From Methylophaga sp. (GTDB lineage Bacteria; Pseudomonadota; Gammaproteobacteria; Nitrosococcales; Methylophagaceae), in assembly GCA_002706095.1 (NCBI GenBank), contig PAJP01000021.1, positions 372,001 through 436,000 of the forward strand: a DNA stretch of 64,000 nt. The letters are read 5' to 3'. Position 1 is the stretch's first letter. Each line of letters begins with the position of its first letter. The notes under the pieces were generated by a model. The model made no database searches. It saw nothing but the letters and a program-made list of their open reading frames with translations, and had not been told where the DNA came from. Of the stretch, positions 25,970 to 35,231 are shown one piece after another. Both the position numbers and the translations under genes were made by a program.

Positions 25970-26972
25970 TAGCTGTATCTAATTCTGTTGTATCCACTGT
26001 GGCAGTGACACTGGATCCCGCCCGTAAATGCTGCTCTTGTTCTGGGCTAGGCTGATAGTCCAAGTGAATCCGGACAGGGAAACGCTGTGTCACATGCACC
26101 CAGTTTCCGGTGGCATTCTCAGGTGGGAGCAGTGAAAAAATAGCGCCTGAACCCATACCTAAACTGGCGACGGTTCCTGTTAATGTCATATCTGGATACA
26201 TATCAACGCTAATGCTGGCGGGTTGTCCTTGTCGAATCCGTGAGAGGGCGGTTTCCTTAAAATTAGCCGTGACCCACCAGTCATTTTTCTCAACGATGGA
26301 GAATAGAGATTGACCTGTCGTTATTACGTCGCCCGGACGTAGAGACAGATTCGCAATCCAGCCATCAGCCGGGGCGTAGACCACCGCATAACTGAGTGCA
26401 ATTTGTGCTCGTTTTAATGCAGCACGCGCGGCGCGAACCGCAGGATCATGATCGGTTTCTCCACCCAGTTGAGTTTGTGCCGTGTTCAGTGCTGCTCTGG
26501 CGCTATCTCTATCTGCTTTGAGTTTGTCGAGGTTAGCTCGGGTTTTATCTAAGGTGGATTTAGGAATTATTCGGCGTTCATACAGCGTTTGCTGACGTTC
26601 AAATTCGAGTTCTGCATCCCCAAGTGTGGCTTGTACTGCGTTCAGATTGGCGATGGCTTTACTGACATCCGAACCCGCCATCATGTGTTTCTGAATTGTT
26701 TTCTCAAGCTCTGAGGTGGCTTCATCAACAGCACTTTGCAGATCACTATCATCAATTTTAAGGAGTATGTCACCGGCCTTAACAAAGTCATTTTCAGTAA
26801 CATTTAACTCGGTTACCCGGCCAGTCACTTGTGGTGAAACAGTCAGAATATTGGCTTGAACATAGGCATCATCGGTTGAGGGGTAAACTTTCTGATGCTG
26901 CCACCACAGGCCAAGTCCAACAATAATCCCTATAAGGCAGATACTCAGTAAGCCCAACTTAGCCCATTTCAT
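25962..26972 (-). CDS. emrA: EmrA-type membrane-fusion (HlyD family) efflux subunit
   Basis: 336 residues. Single N-terminal membrane helix (about 5-24), the STDDAYVQANILTVSPQVTG lipoyl-like entry, a long helical hairpin (about 75-165) and a beta-barrel domain with SLRPGDVITTGQSLFSIV. Periplasmic adaptor between EmrB and TolC. First gene of the emrAB operon. No regulator is adjacent; the upstream gap of 259 bp to the HD-GYP gene carries both promoters. Confidence 0.92.
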   Translation of the reverse strand: MKWAKLGLLSICLIGIIVGLGLWWQHQKVYPSTDDAYVQANILTVSPQVTGRVTELNVTENDFVKAGDILLKIDDSDLQSAVDEATSELEKTIQKHMMAGSDVSKAIANLNAVQATLGDAELEFERQQTLYERRIIPKSTLDKTRANLDKLKADRDSARAALNTAQTQLGGETDHDPAVRAARAALKRAQIALSYAVVYAPADGWIANLSLRPGDVITTGQSLFSIVEKNDWWVTANFKETALSRIRQGQPASISVDMYPDMTLTGTVASLGMGSGAIFSLLPPENATGNWVHVTQRFPVRIHLDYQPSPEQEQHLRAGSSVTATVDTTELDTAND

Positions 26973-27231
26973 GCGGTGTCCTTTTTTATTTTTCTATCTG
27001 CTATGACGTCAACAGGGAGATATATATAGTGAAGGAGTTCAGCTTAACCATGCCTGAATAATGGGATAAACAAGCCAAAATATTCTTTCTGCTTGGCAGG
27101 GCAAATTGAGTCGGTAATAAAAAACTGTTTATTGGATCTTATTATTCATTAATTTCGTATTTCTGCCGATGGCTTAAGGTGTATAGTCAAGTTTTTAAGT
27201 TAACAATGTAGCGATAAACATCGTTAATTTA

Positions 27232-30200
27232 ATGTGGTTTCAGCATTTAGCAATACGGACACTGCAAATGACAGAACACAGAAAGTATCGCTTTACATTT
27301 CGGCTTACAATACGCCTTACGGTGGTAATGACGTTTATCATCGCCACGTTCATTACTGCTTTTGCAGCGCTGACACTGCAATATTATTTTATGCAGCAGA
27401 TGGCAACCGATGCTGCTACTGAACGCTTCAATTATCTGGCAGATAAAACCAGCCAACTACTCAATACCATCGATAGCCAGGCCGTGGAAACAACGCGGAT
27501 TCTCGCGAGTTATCCTGACCTGATGAATGGCAATACGGTTAGCCAGAATGCACGTGGTATTTTTTCGTCTCTGATGCTTAACCGCGACATGCTTTATGCG
27601 ATTTACCTCGGTTTACCTAATGGTGATTTCTATGAAGTCATTAATCTGAACAGCGGCGAGGAAGTTCGCAAACAACTCAACGCCGAACCTGAGGATAGAT
27701 GGCTTGTCGTCACGATTAGTGGTGATGGCGTCGATCGTAAACGCACATTTGAATATTACTCCAGTGACTTTAAGCTCAGACTAGAACGCAGTGAACCCAG
27801 TAATTATGTGTCCATTATTCGCCCTTGGTTTGTGAATGCAGACGAAAATAGCATCAACAAAACAGACCCCTACTTATTTCACAACATACAAGCACCCGGC
27901 CAGACCTATTCTAAAAAGTTAAGTAATGGTGCGGTGATAGCTGTAGATATTGCGTTGAGTTCAATGTCAGATTATCTGAGCCAGCACGAGCTGAGTGATT
28001 TTGGGCATGTTTTTTTATACCGCTCTACAGGTGAATTATTAGCCTCTAACTTGCCGAATAATGAAGCTATTGTGATTCCTGAAACACGTACACCAATGGA
28101 TTTAACGGAAGAAGAAAAAGCACTGATAGCCTCATCTGCCCGTTTAAAAGTCTCTAATGAAATGGACTGGGCGCCCATCGACTTTTCAAGCTCAGGTCGT
28201 CCTAAAGGCTATAGCATTGATTATCTCGGCGTTATCGCTGATATGACTGGGCTTAAATTTGACTATATCAATGGCTTCTCATGGAAAGAGCTGGTGACAC
28301 AATATGAAGCCGGGCAGATTGATATTTTGCAGTCGGTGTTTGATATCGATAAGCCGCTATACTCCGGTACATTCACTGACCCATATGTGCATTTGCCCTA
28401 TTCACTGGTGACCAAAAGCGGTATTCCAACTATATCTCACCTTGAGCAAATGACAGGCAAAACCGTTGCTATCCCTCAAGGCTGGTCTATTATTCAGGTC
28501 ATAAAGCAGGCCTTTCCAGAAATAAAGATTCAAGAAGTGTCTTCTACCCGAACAGTGTTTGAAGCGGTGAGTAAGGGGGAGGCGGATGCTGGATTGGATG
28601 TCACAGAGATTCTTCATTATGTTGGTGAACGTTTTTTCTATCAGGATGTGCAATATCATGATGATATTGCGTTTTCTCCTACGCCATTTCCGACTGATTT
28701 GAAAATGCTTATTTCAGATAAAAATAAAGCCCTGTTACCCATTATCAACAAAGCCATTGCCCATGTGTCAGATGAGCAAAAAACAGCGATGGCACATAAG
28801 TGGTTTCTCAGTAAACAGCAGGGTTTGTTAAGCGTGCCTTATTCACCCTTATTGGATTACGCGCGTGAGGAAAATAATCAGCGTCAGTTAAAAAAAGCGA
28901 ATTTAAACGGTGAAGCGAACTATGTCTATGTTTCGCCGTTTGGCAGTTACGGTGGGAGAAATGATTATTTAGGTATTGCCATACCCGTTAAAGAAGTACT
29001 CAGTGGGGCTCAGGAAAAAGTGACGCTCTCACTGCTTATGTCGATTGGCTTTTTGCTGTTACTCCTACCGGCACCATGGTTATTTGCCTCACCTATTGTG
29101 ACGCCGATTAAAAAGTTAGCTGAAGAAAATCAGAAAATACGTGAACGTCAATTTGAAGACTTATTCATTCCTGATAGCTTTATTCGAGAGATAGATGAGC
29201 TAGGACACTCCATGGAAGACATGGTGGCAGCTATTCGTCAGCATGAAACCAATCAGGATAAATTGATGGACTCATTTATCCAGCTGATTGCTCAGGCCAT
29301 CGACGATAAATCACATTACACGGCCAGCCATTGTGAACGTGTACCAGAGCTGGCTTTCATGCTGGCAGAACAGGCGGAAGGCTCTCTCGCCCCGGCTTTC
29401 CGTGACTTTCGTTTTCATTCTGAAGATGAGTGGCGTGAATTCAAAGTTGGGGCATGGTTACATGACTGCGGCAAGATAACCACACCAGAACATATCGTCG
29501 ATAAAGGCAGCAAACTCGAAACCATCTACAACCGTATTCATGAAATACGCACTCGCTTTGAAGTGCTGTGGCGTGATGCTGAGATCACTTATTGGCAAAA
29601 CATGACGCAATCACCTGACAACCAGGCACAGCATCAAGCTGAACTCGACAGCACGCAACAACAACTGAGAGATGACTTTGCTTTTGTGGCAGCCATGAAT
29701 GTAGGAGGCGAAGCATTAAGTGAGGATAAAAAAGCACGTCTCGATGAAATTGCTCAGATCACATGGATACGACATTTCAGCGATAGATTAGGTTTATCAC
29801 CCGCTGATGAAGACCGCCTCACAACACTAGAAAATAACCTCCCCTGTGAAGAGACCTTATTGTCAGATAAGCCTGAGCATATTATTCCTCGTGATGATGG
29901 AACCGGTTTTGAGCCACATCTGGGCATCAAAATGGCGATACCTGAGCATCTTTATAATCAGGGCGAACTCTATAACCTCAAAATAGAACGGGGAACACTC
30001 ACCTCAGAAGACCGCTTTAAAATCAACGAACATATTATCAGCACTATTCGTATGCTGGACGCCTTACCATTCCCAGAAGAACTGTCCCTTGTACCTCGAT
30101 ATGCCTCCACTCATCATGAAAAAATGGACGGCACCGGCTACCCCAGAAAACTCAGCAAAGACCAACTCTCGATACCCGAACGTATTATGGTATTAGCCGA

Positions 30201-30414
30201 TATCTTTGAAGCACTTACCGCAGCAGACAGACCATACAAAAAAGCCAAAACAGTCAGTGAAGCCATTGATATTATGGCCAAAATGGTAGCAGACGAACAT
30301 ATCGATGCAGACGTGTTTGATTTATTCCTGACCACCGAAACTTACAAAGTCTATGCCGAAAAATTCCTGGCACCTGAGCAGATTGATGAAGTGATGGTGA
30401 ATAAGTATTTATAG
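27232..30414 (+). CDS. Sensory HD-GYP protein (Cache, solute-binding domain, HAMP, HD-GYP)
   Basis: 1,060 residues. N-terminal membrane helix (about 28-50), a periplasmic Cache-like region (about 60-280), a solute-binding-protein-3 domain (about 300-525), a second helix (about 600-622), HAMP, then HD-GYP. Catalytic motifs are present: HD at 744-745 (WLHDCGK) and HHE at 961-963 with GTGYP ending at 971. The HD-to-HHE distance is about 217 residues instead of roughly 65, so about 150 residues are inserted. Predicted cyclic-di-GMP phosphodiesterase responding to a periplasmic ligand. A downstream ATG (27268) is an alternative start; neither has a strong ribosome binding site. Confidence 0.88.
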   Translation: MWFQHLAIRTLQMTEHRKYRFTFRLTIRLTVVMTFIIATFITAFAALTLQYYFMQQMATDAATERFNYLADKTSQLLNTIDSQAVETTRILASYPDLMNGNTVSQNARGIFSSLMLNRDMLYAIYLGLPNGDFYEVINLNSGEEVRKQLNAEPEDRWLVVTISGDGVDRKRTFEYYSSDFKLRLERSEPSNYVSIIRPWFVNADENSINKTDPYLFHNIQAPGQTYSKKLSNGAVIAVDIALSSMSDYLSQHELSDFGHVFLYRSTGELLASNLPNNEAIVIPETRTPMDLTEEEKALIASSARLKVSNEMDWAPIDFSSSGRPKGYSIDYLGVIADMTGLKFDYINGFSWKELVTQYEAGQIDILQSVFDIDKPLYSGTFTDPYVHLPYSLVTKSGIPTISHLEQMTGKTVAIPQGWSIIQVIKQAFPEIKIQEVSSTRTVFEAVSKGEADAGLDVTEILHYVGERFFYQDVQYHDDIAFSPTPFPTDLKMLISDKNKALLPIINKAIAHVSDEQKTAMAHKWFLSKQQGLLSVPYSPLLDYAREENNQRQLKKANLNGEANYVYVSPFGSYGGRNDYLGIAIPVKEVLSGAQEKVTLSLLMSIGFLLLLLPAPWLFASPIVTPIKKLAEENQKIRERQFEDLFIPDSFIREIDELGHSMEDMVAAIRQHETNQDKLMDSFIQLIAQAIDDKSHYTASHCERVPELAFMLAEQAEGSLAPAFRDFRFHSEDEWREFKVGAWLHDCGKITTPEHIVDKGSKLETIYNRIHEIRTRFEVLWRDAEITYWQNMTQSPDNQAQHQAELDSTQQQLRDDFAFVAAMNVGGEALSEDKKARLDEIAQITWIRHFSDRLGLSPADEDRLTTLENNLPCEETLLSDKPEHIIPRDDGTGFEPHLGIKMAIPEHLYNQGELYNLKIERGTLTSEDRFKINEHIISTIRMLDALPFPEELSLVPRYASTHHEKMDGTGYPRKLSKDQLSIPERIMVLADIFEALTAADRPYKKAKTVSEAIDIMAKMVADEHIDADVFDLFLTTETYKVYAEKFLAPEQIDEVMVNKYL

Positions 30415-30435
30415 TTTTTTATAGGTTCGATTGAG

Positions 30436-30554
30436 GTTACTTGAGCTGCACGTAAGGTGTGTGTGCCGAAGCACCATCATCAGAGACTGATGAGAAACTT
30501 TTATCAAGTCGCGCCAATTAAAACTAATGGCTAAAACGCTACAGCTCAAGTAAC
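30436..30554 (-). ncRNA. Candidate DRT3 non-coding RNA with CA-repeat template
   Basis: 119-nt element closed by a perfect 13-bp inverted repeat: GTTACTTGAGCTG at 30436-30448 and its complement at 30542-30554. Read on the minus strand, like the adjacent reverse transcriptases, it contains a CATCAG-TCT-CTGATG hairpin (30492-30478). Next comes GTGC-TTCG-GCAC with a stable UUCG loop (30474-30463), running into CACACACAC (30465-30457). It starts 19 nt after the stop of the second RT gene. Defence-associated RT systems carry such RNAs. An AC-repeat template is what I recall for DRT3, but the RNA boundaries and strand are inferred. Confidence 0.65.
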
Positions 30555-30572
30555 AGATATGATGCTATTTTA

Positions 30573-32570
30573 TTAATAGTCGAAGTGCAATTCTTTTTTT
30601 TCTAGCAAATTCCATAGCTCTGGGTGTTTCCATGAAATAAACCATTCTTCTTCTGAAATTGCTTTGAAGAATGAACTTTTATCTGAGAGAGGAATCTCTT
30701 TACCGAAGACTTCTTTGAATAGTCTACATGCCCACTTTGTTCGAACTTTTTCATCAATATAAGGACATGCTATAGAGTCTAAGGCTAAATAACTCAGTTT
30801 TGCATCTTTAGTAATTGCACTTAAATTGGATAGCCTTTGATTTATGAGCTTAACCGCCCTTTCTTTCAATCTGTTGTATTCCTGTTCGTCACCTACATAA
30901 TACAAAAAAGCCATTAACCTGAAATAATCTGAATTCTCTTCCTCTTTAGCAAAGCTAGTGTTCTTTGATTCAATAGCATCCAAGTCAAATATCTGGTCGA
31001 TTTGTTTTGGAGTGAGAAGAAAATCAGTTCCCATGTTTCTCGATACAAAAAGTAAATTAGCAAATTCAATCGAAAAGTAATTATATGAATTATCTAATAA
31101 CTGTTTACATTTTCCACTTGAAAAAAAATCTTTAATAAATGAGTTAATTAAGAGTTTAATTGTCTCATCTTCTTCTTTGAAGTTTTTTTCAAAAAAAACA
31201 AAAGAAAGATACATCAGTGAGCTGAGTTTTATGCTGTTTGAGTTGGATGGGTTGACACTAAATAAATGAAATGCAATGCGAAGGATAATAACAAAAGCGT
31301 TTTTTGATGATGAGAAGTTAGAACGATTCTCATCAGTAATCGAATCAGTTATCTTTTTCACATTGTTTAAAAATGCTGAAAGAACATAACCAGTCATTAC
31401 ATTATATGAATCTATATCATCACTACATGCAGCTTTTATTCTATTTAAAAATGATTTGATTACATGATGATTACGTCTAATTCGTTTTGGGTTTATTTTT
31501 ATTTTTTTATCTTCGTAGCTGAAAAGTATATTATAAAGTTCATCTATAGCTTTTGAAGTCTCTATTTTTGATTTCGTAATCTTGGTAATGAATGGTTTAG
31601 TTAACTTCTTAGTTTTATTACTATTAAGGTGTAACTTATATTGTCTTAAGTTATCTTCTAGAATATTTGTAACTTTCTGTGCTGTATCTCCACTGTTTGC
31701 AAAAATGAAGTAATCATCTACATATCTTCTGATATCGTAATCTTCATTTTCTCTAATGCCAATCTTTTCCAGCATCTCAAGGGTTTTGCGATCCACTGCT
31801 TGCAGAATCACTTCAGCAAAAATTCGACTAAACTCATTACCAATGATGATGCCGTTGGTTTCGTTGTAATTTGATTTCTGCATCAGTTTGTCAAAAATGG
31901 CTCCAAAAGAATCTTTGACATTGAAATCCTTCGATATAAATTTAGATTTTGTTGCCCACTCTATTGAGTGGGTATAAATACTTTCAAAACATTTTGAAAT
32001 ATCTAATGACCAGAAATCAGTGTATTTAGTCTCTAGATTTAAATATTCTTCACTCTCGAAAAATTGATAAAGACGGGTGTATCGATCATAACTAAAGTAA
32101 GAGGTTGCATGACGGTATTTGTTTTCATCACTAACACTCTCAGCAGCTCCTGTGCGCAAATTATGATTATTTTCTATGGCATTTCTTACGAAAAAAAATG
32201 AGGCAACTTTTTTTGGTCTTCGAATACTATAAGTACTCTGAGAGCAATAATGAATAATTTGATGTGAGAAAGATTTATAGAATTCTAGAATCATCAATTG
32301 ACTGGATGGATGCAGCAGGCCCATATGGCGATAGTTAAAATCAGATTTTCTAATTTTGTACCGCATAGGAATTGTATATTTATCTAACTTTCTGGGAGTA
32401 AACAGATAGTCAAAAGTCGATCTTAAAAAAGCTGATTTATTTTCAAGGACTTCGATTTTTTTATAAAAAGAATTATTACTAAAAATGATTGGTACATCGA
32501 ATGGTGCGGTGTCTGATAATAAAATTCTATTGTAATCATTAAGCTTTATATTTCTGCTGAATGTTTTCAT
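30573..32570 (-). CDS. drt3b: Reverse transcriptase, second subunit of DRT3-like system (UG8-type)
   Basis: 665 residues from ATG 32570. The palm-domain motifs of a group II intron/retron-like RT are present: SLDISKCFESIY with Asp190, NGIIIGNEFSRIFAEV and RRYVDDYFIF (YVDD 283-286). A long C-terminal helical region (about 350-665) has no recognised domain. The ATG overlaps the stop of the upstream RT gene (TAATG). An in-frame TTG at 32576 is less likely, as AAAGG sits near the ATG. Two co-encoded RTs of about 420 and 660 residues match defence-associated RT type 3. The assignment to the UG8 role is from size and order. Confidence 0.8.
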   Translation of the reverse strand: MKTFSRNIKLNDYNRILLSDTAPFDVPIIFSNNSFYKKIEVLENKSAFLRSTFDYLFTPRKLDKYTIPMRYKIRKSDFNYRHMGLLHPSSQLMILEFYKSFSHQIIHYCSQSTYSIRRPKKVASFFFVRNAIENNHNLRTGAAESVSDENKYRHATSYFSYDRYTRLYQFFESEEYLNLETKYTDFWSLDISKCFESIYTHSIEWATKSKFISKDFNVKDSFGAIFDKLMQKSNYNETNGIIIGNEFSRIFAEVILQAVDRKTLEMLEKIGIRENEDYDIRRYVDDYFIFANSGDTAQKVTNILEDNLRQYKLHLNSNKTKKLTKPFITKITKSKIETSKAIDELYNILFSYEDKKIKINPKRIRRNHHVIKSFLNRIKAACSDDIDSYNVMTGYVLSAFLNNVKKITDSITDENRSNFSSSKNAFVIILRIAFHLFSVNPSNSNSIKLSSLMYLSFVFFEKNFKEEDETIKLLINSFIKDFFSSGKCKQLLDNSYNYFSIEFANLLFVSRNMGTDFLLTPKQIDQIFDLDAIESKNTSFAKEEENSDYFRLMAFLYYVGDEQEYNRLKERAVKLINQRLSNLSAITKDAKLSYLALDSIACPYIDEKVRTKWACRLFKEVFGKEIPLSDKSSFFKAISEEEWFISWKHPELWNLLEKKELHFDY

Positions 32571-33823
32571 TACCAAACCTTTTTGATTTCTTTAAGATCC
32601 AAGTAAGTAAAGGTATGAAATCTTTTCTTATTATGGCCTTTTGTGAAACTAAAGTTTGCTAGTTCTCGTCTTTTAATTAGAGATATATGTTGTTGGATTC
32701 TTCTTGATAATTTATGTTTTTTTGAAAATAAAAGACCTTTTAGAAAGTTATCTAATTTATTTAGTCCTTTAGACGTATTAACGAGAGAATAGTTGTAATA
32801 AATTCCTGATTTGATTTTTCCGGTTTTGAGGTTCCTGTCTAACTCATAATTCCCAGTGAGAAACTTGATACGTTTTTGAAGTAATTCATAGTCTGATGGA
32901 TTCTTTGTAGAACATATATAGCTTGTGAATGATTTAATCAGACGTTTTCTTAATTTATCGAGTTTGTCTTCTGAGATATCAATTTCTATATCCCTTCTTT
33001 TAATGTCTATAAATTTTTCTTTCGGATGATTTTTGTTTGAAATAACAAATTTATATCCAAGATATTCAAATGAATTGATAGGCGTTGTCTTACTATCGGT
33101 TGGTTTAATAGCTTTCCCGTGGAAAATCTTTTTTCCTGCTGTGTGAAGTTCTAATGATTCTGGAAGAACACTATTAATCAAGCTCTTCAACTCTTCTTTG
33201 TTAAATCCAATTTCTGTTATCAGTACAAGGTCATCGACAAATCTAGCGTAGAAAAAAATATTTTCTAATGCCCTTATTTTCCTATCCAAATCTTCCAGAA
33301 CATATTCTGATAGGGTAGCACTCAGGCTTAGACCTCTGGCTAAGCCTGAGACTCCTTCATGATTGAGAGCCGTTAAATAAGCCTCGACGAGGTTTCTGCT
33401 TTTTTTTGAAACTTTGCCCTGTTTTTTTAACTTATGAACAATCTTTGATGTGTCGATACTTTCATAAAAGTTTTTTATATCAAATCGGTGAATACTGTAA
33501 GGGGAGGATTCTTTCAGAAAAGCAATTAGAGTTGACACTATTTGAACCCTGCTGCTCGGCGAAATATTATGCACTCGCCTAAGGTTTGATGATAAGAGTT
33601 TAAGTATTATGGCTATTTCGATAGTTTTTGGTTGATAGGCATCTTTTGATTTGATAGATATTTTTTTTAGAGAGTTATTAAAAACATCCGATTGATTAGT
33701 GAGCGTCGCCGCTTGGGTCGATAAGTTTACTCTTTTGGTTTCATTATCAAGAAAAGGATTTGAAACTATGTCTTTAAATGAGATTGTTTTACGGAGATTC
33801 CTACTAACGTAACTAAGTTCCAT
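32570..33823 (-). CDS. drt3a: Reverse transcriptase, first subunit of DRT3-like system (UG3-type)
   Basis: 417 residues, AT-rich. RT motifs: HRFDIKNFYESID with Asp115, GLARGLSLSATLSEYVLEDLD (163-180 region) and FYARFVDDLVLI, where FVDD (195-198) supplies Asp197 and Asp198. The remaining C-terminal part (about 260-417) is basic and probably binds RNA. There is no maturase, endonuclease or retron msr/msd pattern, and no group II intron structure around it. GAGGGG precedes the ATG. Co-translated with the second RT, and predicted to act with it in antiphage defence. Confidence 0.8.
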   Translation of the reverse strand: MELSYVSRNLRKTISFKDIVSNPFLDNETKRVNLSTQAATLTNQSDVFNNSLKKISIKSKDAYQPKTIEIAIILKLLSSNLRRVHNISPSSRVQIVSTLIAFLKESSPYSIHRFDIKNFYESIDTSKIVHKLKKQGKVSKKSRNLVEAYLTALNHEGVSGLARGLSLSATLSEYVLEDLDRKIRALENIFFYARFVDDLVLITEIGFNKEELKSLINSVLPESLELHTAGKKIFHGKAIKPTDSKTTPINSFEYLGYKFVISNKNHPKEKFIDIKRRDIEIDISEDKLDKLRKRLIKSFTSYICSTKNPSDYELLQKRIKFLTGNYELDRNLKTGKIKSGIYYNYSLVNTSKGLNKLDNFLKGLLFSKKHKLSRRIQQHISLIKRRELANFSFTKGHNKKRFHTFTYLDLKEIKKVW

Positions 33824-33888
33824 TTACCCCTCTCTCAGGTAAGTTGTTGATACTTACAACAATATCATAAGTTATTATAGTTAACTAA

Positions 33889-33953
33889 AAATCAATAGGG
33901 TCAGATCGTTTGATTTTACCCAGATAGATTATTAAGCAAGTATTGCTCAAGGT
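33889..33953 (+). repeat. RAYT upstream-region repeat, copy 3 (no transposase)
   Basis: AAATCAA (33889-33895) with TTTGATTT (33909-33916), followed by AAGCAAGTATTGCTCA. The same order occurs upstream of the truncated RAYT at 35153-35231. Here no transposase follows, so it is probably a scar of a lost element. It lies between the RT operon's promoter side and the broken topoisomerase. The remainder of 33824-34121 holds repeat A and no gene. Confidence 0.6.
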
Positions 33954-33958
33954 TATTT

Positions 33959-34046
33959 GGGGGCAGGTTAAAAACTATTAAGATGAGCCTGACTAAACGA
34001 GGCCGATTAGCGAAAGTAAGCTCTTCTTACACTGGCCTATATACCT
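33959..34046 (+). repeat. Dispersed repeat A
   Basis: About 88 bp similar to 37009-37096 (roughly 70% by eye), sharing ACTATTAAGAT, a CCTGAC block, GGCCGA and AAAGTAAGCT. The two copies are in direct orientation and bracket the topoisomerase, RAYT fragment and P450 genes. Confidence 0.55.
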
Positions 34047-34121
34047 GAAGTCGAAAAAAAGCGATTGAATTAATGGCATTTTTTGACTTTGTGAAAGACG
34101 GTCTATCCCCTGACTATTTGA

Positions 34122-35128
34122 TTGAAAATAACGAATATGTACTACAGAAGAAAACATGGCACGGGTTTTACCTACACTGATGAACAGAATAAAACGGTAA
34201 AAGATAAATCCATAAGAGAGTGGTTCGCCAGCTTGGTCATACCGCCGGCATGGACTGATGTTGAAATATCTGAGGATAAAGAAGCCGATATCTTAGCGAC
34301 AGGAAGGGATGCTAAAAATAGAAAACAATATATTTACAATCCAGATATTCAAGAAAAACATAACCAAGAAAAATTCGATCGTATCATTCGGTTTGCTGAG
34401 CAGTTAGAGCATATGCGGCGTGTTACAGGCCAACATTTACGAAAACGTAAGATGTCAAGAGAAAAAGTCTTATCCACCATGCTGCGTCTAATGGATCAAG
34501 CGTATTTTCGACCCGGTAGCCCTAGATACACGGAAGAAAACAATACGTATGGTTTAACCACGTTACGAAAAAACATGTAGAAATTAATGACGACGAAATT
34601 ATATTTTCGTATCTGGGTAAATCTGGTCAGGAACAAGAACGTCATGTCGAAGATAAAAAATTAGCCAATGCTATTAAAAACTTAGACGATATTCCCGGTT
34701 ATCGTCTGTTCAAATACTATGATGAAAATAACAATAAAAAAGAAGTCGAAGCCAGTGAGCTTAACGATTTCATTCATGAGTGTATGGGCGAGGAATTTTC
34801 AGCGAAAGATTTCAGGACATGGGCAGGTACTATGATCGCTGCATTGGCTTTTGATGAACTCGGCACAGTCAGCAAAGAAGACCAAGCATCGCTTGATAAG
34901 AATATTAAATCCGTGGTCGTCAGCGTTTCGGAGCAGCTGGGTAATACTCCAGCTGTTGCAAAAAGTGCTTATATTGATCCCAGAGTCATTGATAATTACA
35001 TTGAAGGTAAAACAGCACATTATTTCTTAGATCAAGTGAAACACTTGATAAAAGACAATCAAAATTTGTCGGAAGAAGAATTAAGTGTGTTGTGCATGCT
35101 AAGAGAGAGTTTAAAGCAAAAGTCTTGA
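34122..35128 (+). pseudogene. Type IB DNA topoisomerase, frameshifted
   Basis: Two adjoining frames together encode about 335 residues of a bacterial (poxvirus-like) topoisomerase IB. The first frame (to 34580) has YYRRKHGTGFTY, VIPPAWTDVEI, GQHLRKRKMSREKVL and NTYGLTTLR. The second continues HVEINDDEII, then KDFRTWAGT and the active-site tyrosine in TPAVAKSAYIDPRV. The break falls in a run of six A at 34568-34573, where seven would restore LRKKHVEI. It is thus a pseudogene, a slippage-expressed gene or a sequencing error. The true N-terminus is unclear; the TTG at 34122 is only the start of the open frame. Confidence 0.8.
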
Positions 35129-35152
35129 TCCATTAGAATCAACGTAGATAAG

Positions 35153-35231
35153 GAATCAATAGAATCATATCGTTTGATTTTATACATATAGATTAAATTA
35201 ATTTTAATCGTCATTTAAGCAAGGATTGCTC
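35153..35231 (+). repeat. RAYT upstream-region repeat, copy 4
   Basis: AATCAA...TTTGATTT (35153-35179), then an AT-rich spacer and AAGCAAGGATTGCTC immediately before the ATG of the truncated transposase. It shows the repeat's link to the RAYT gene. Confidence 0.6.

Noticed and set aside
27001-27231. Regulator binding site for emrAB in the gap before the HD-GYP gene
   Set aside because: No clear dyad was found; only AT-rich promoter-like sequence is visible.
30445-30470. GT/CA dinucleotide run as a simple microsatellite
   Set aside because: It is short, sits inside a perfectly paired 119-nt element and abuts a UUCG hairpin next to RT genes, so a template role is more likely than chance repetition.
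30573-33823. Group II intron or diversity-generating retroelement
   Set aside because: There are two separate RTs, no maturase or endonuclease domain, no intron domain V-like hairpin and no template/variable repeat pair.
34080-34160. Upstream frame as the true N-terminus of the topoisomerase
   Set aside because: The alternative frame gives residues that do not resemble the family and soon hits a stop; the N-terminus remains uncertain.
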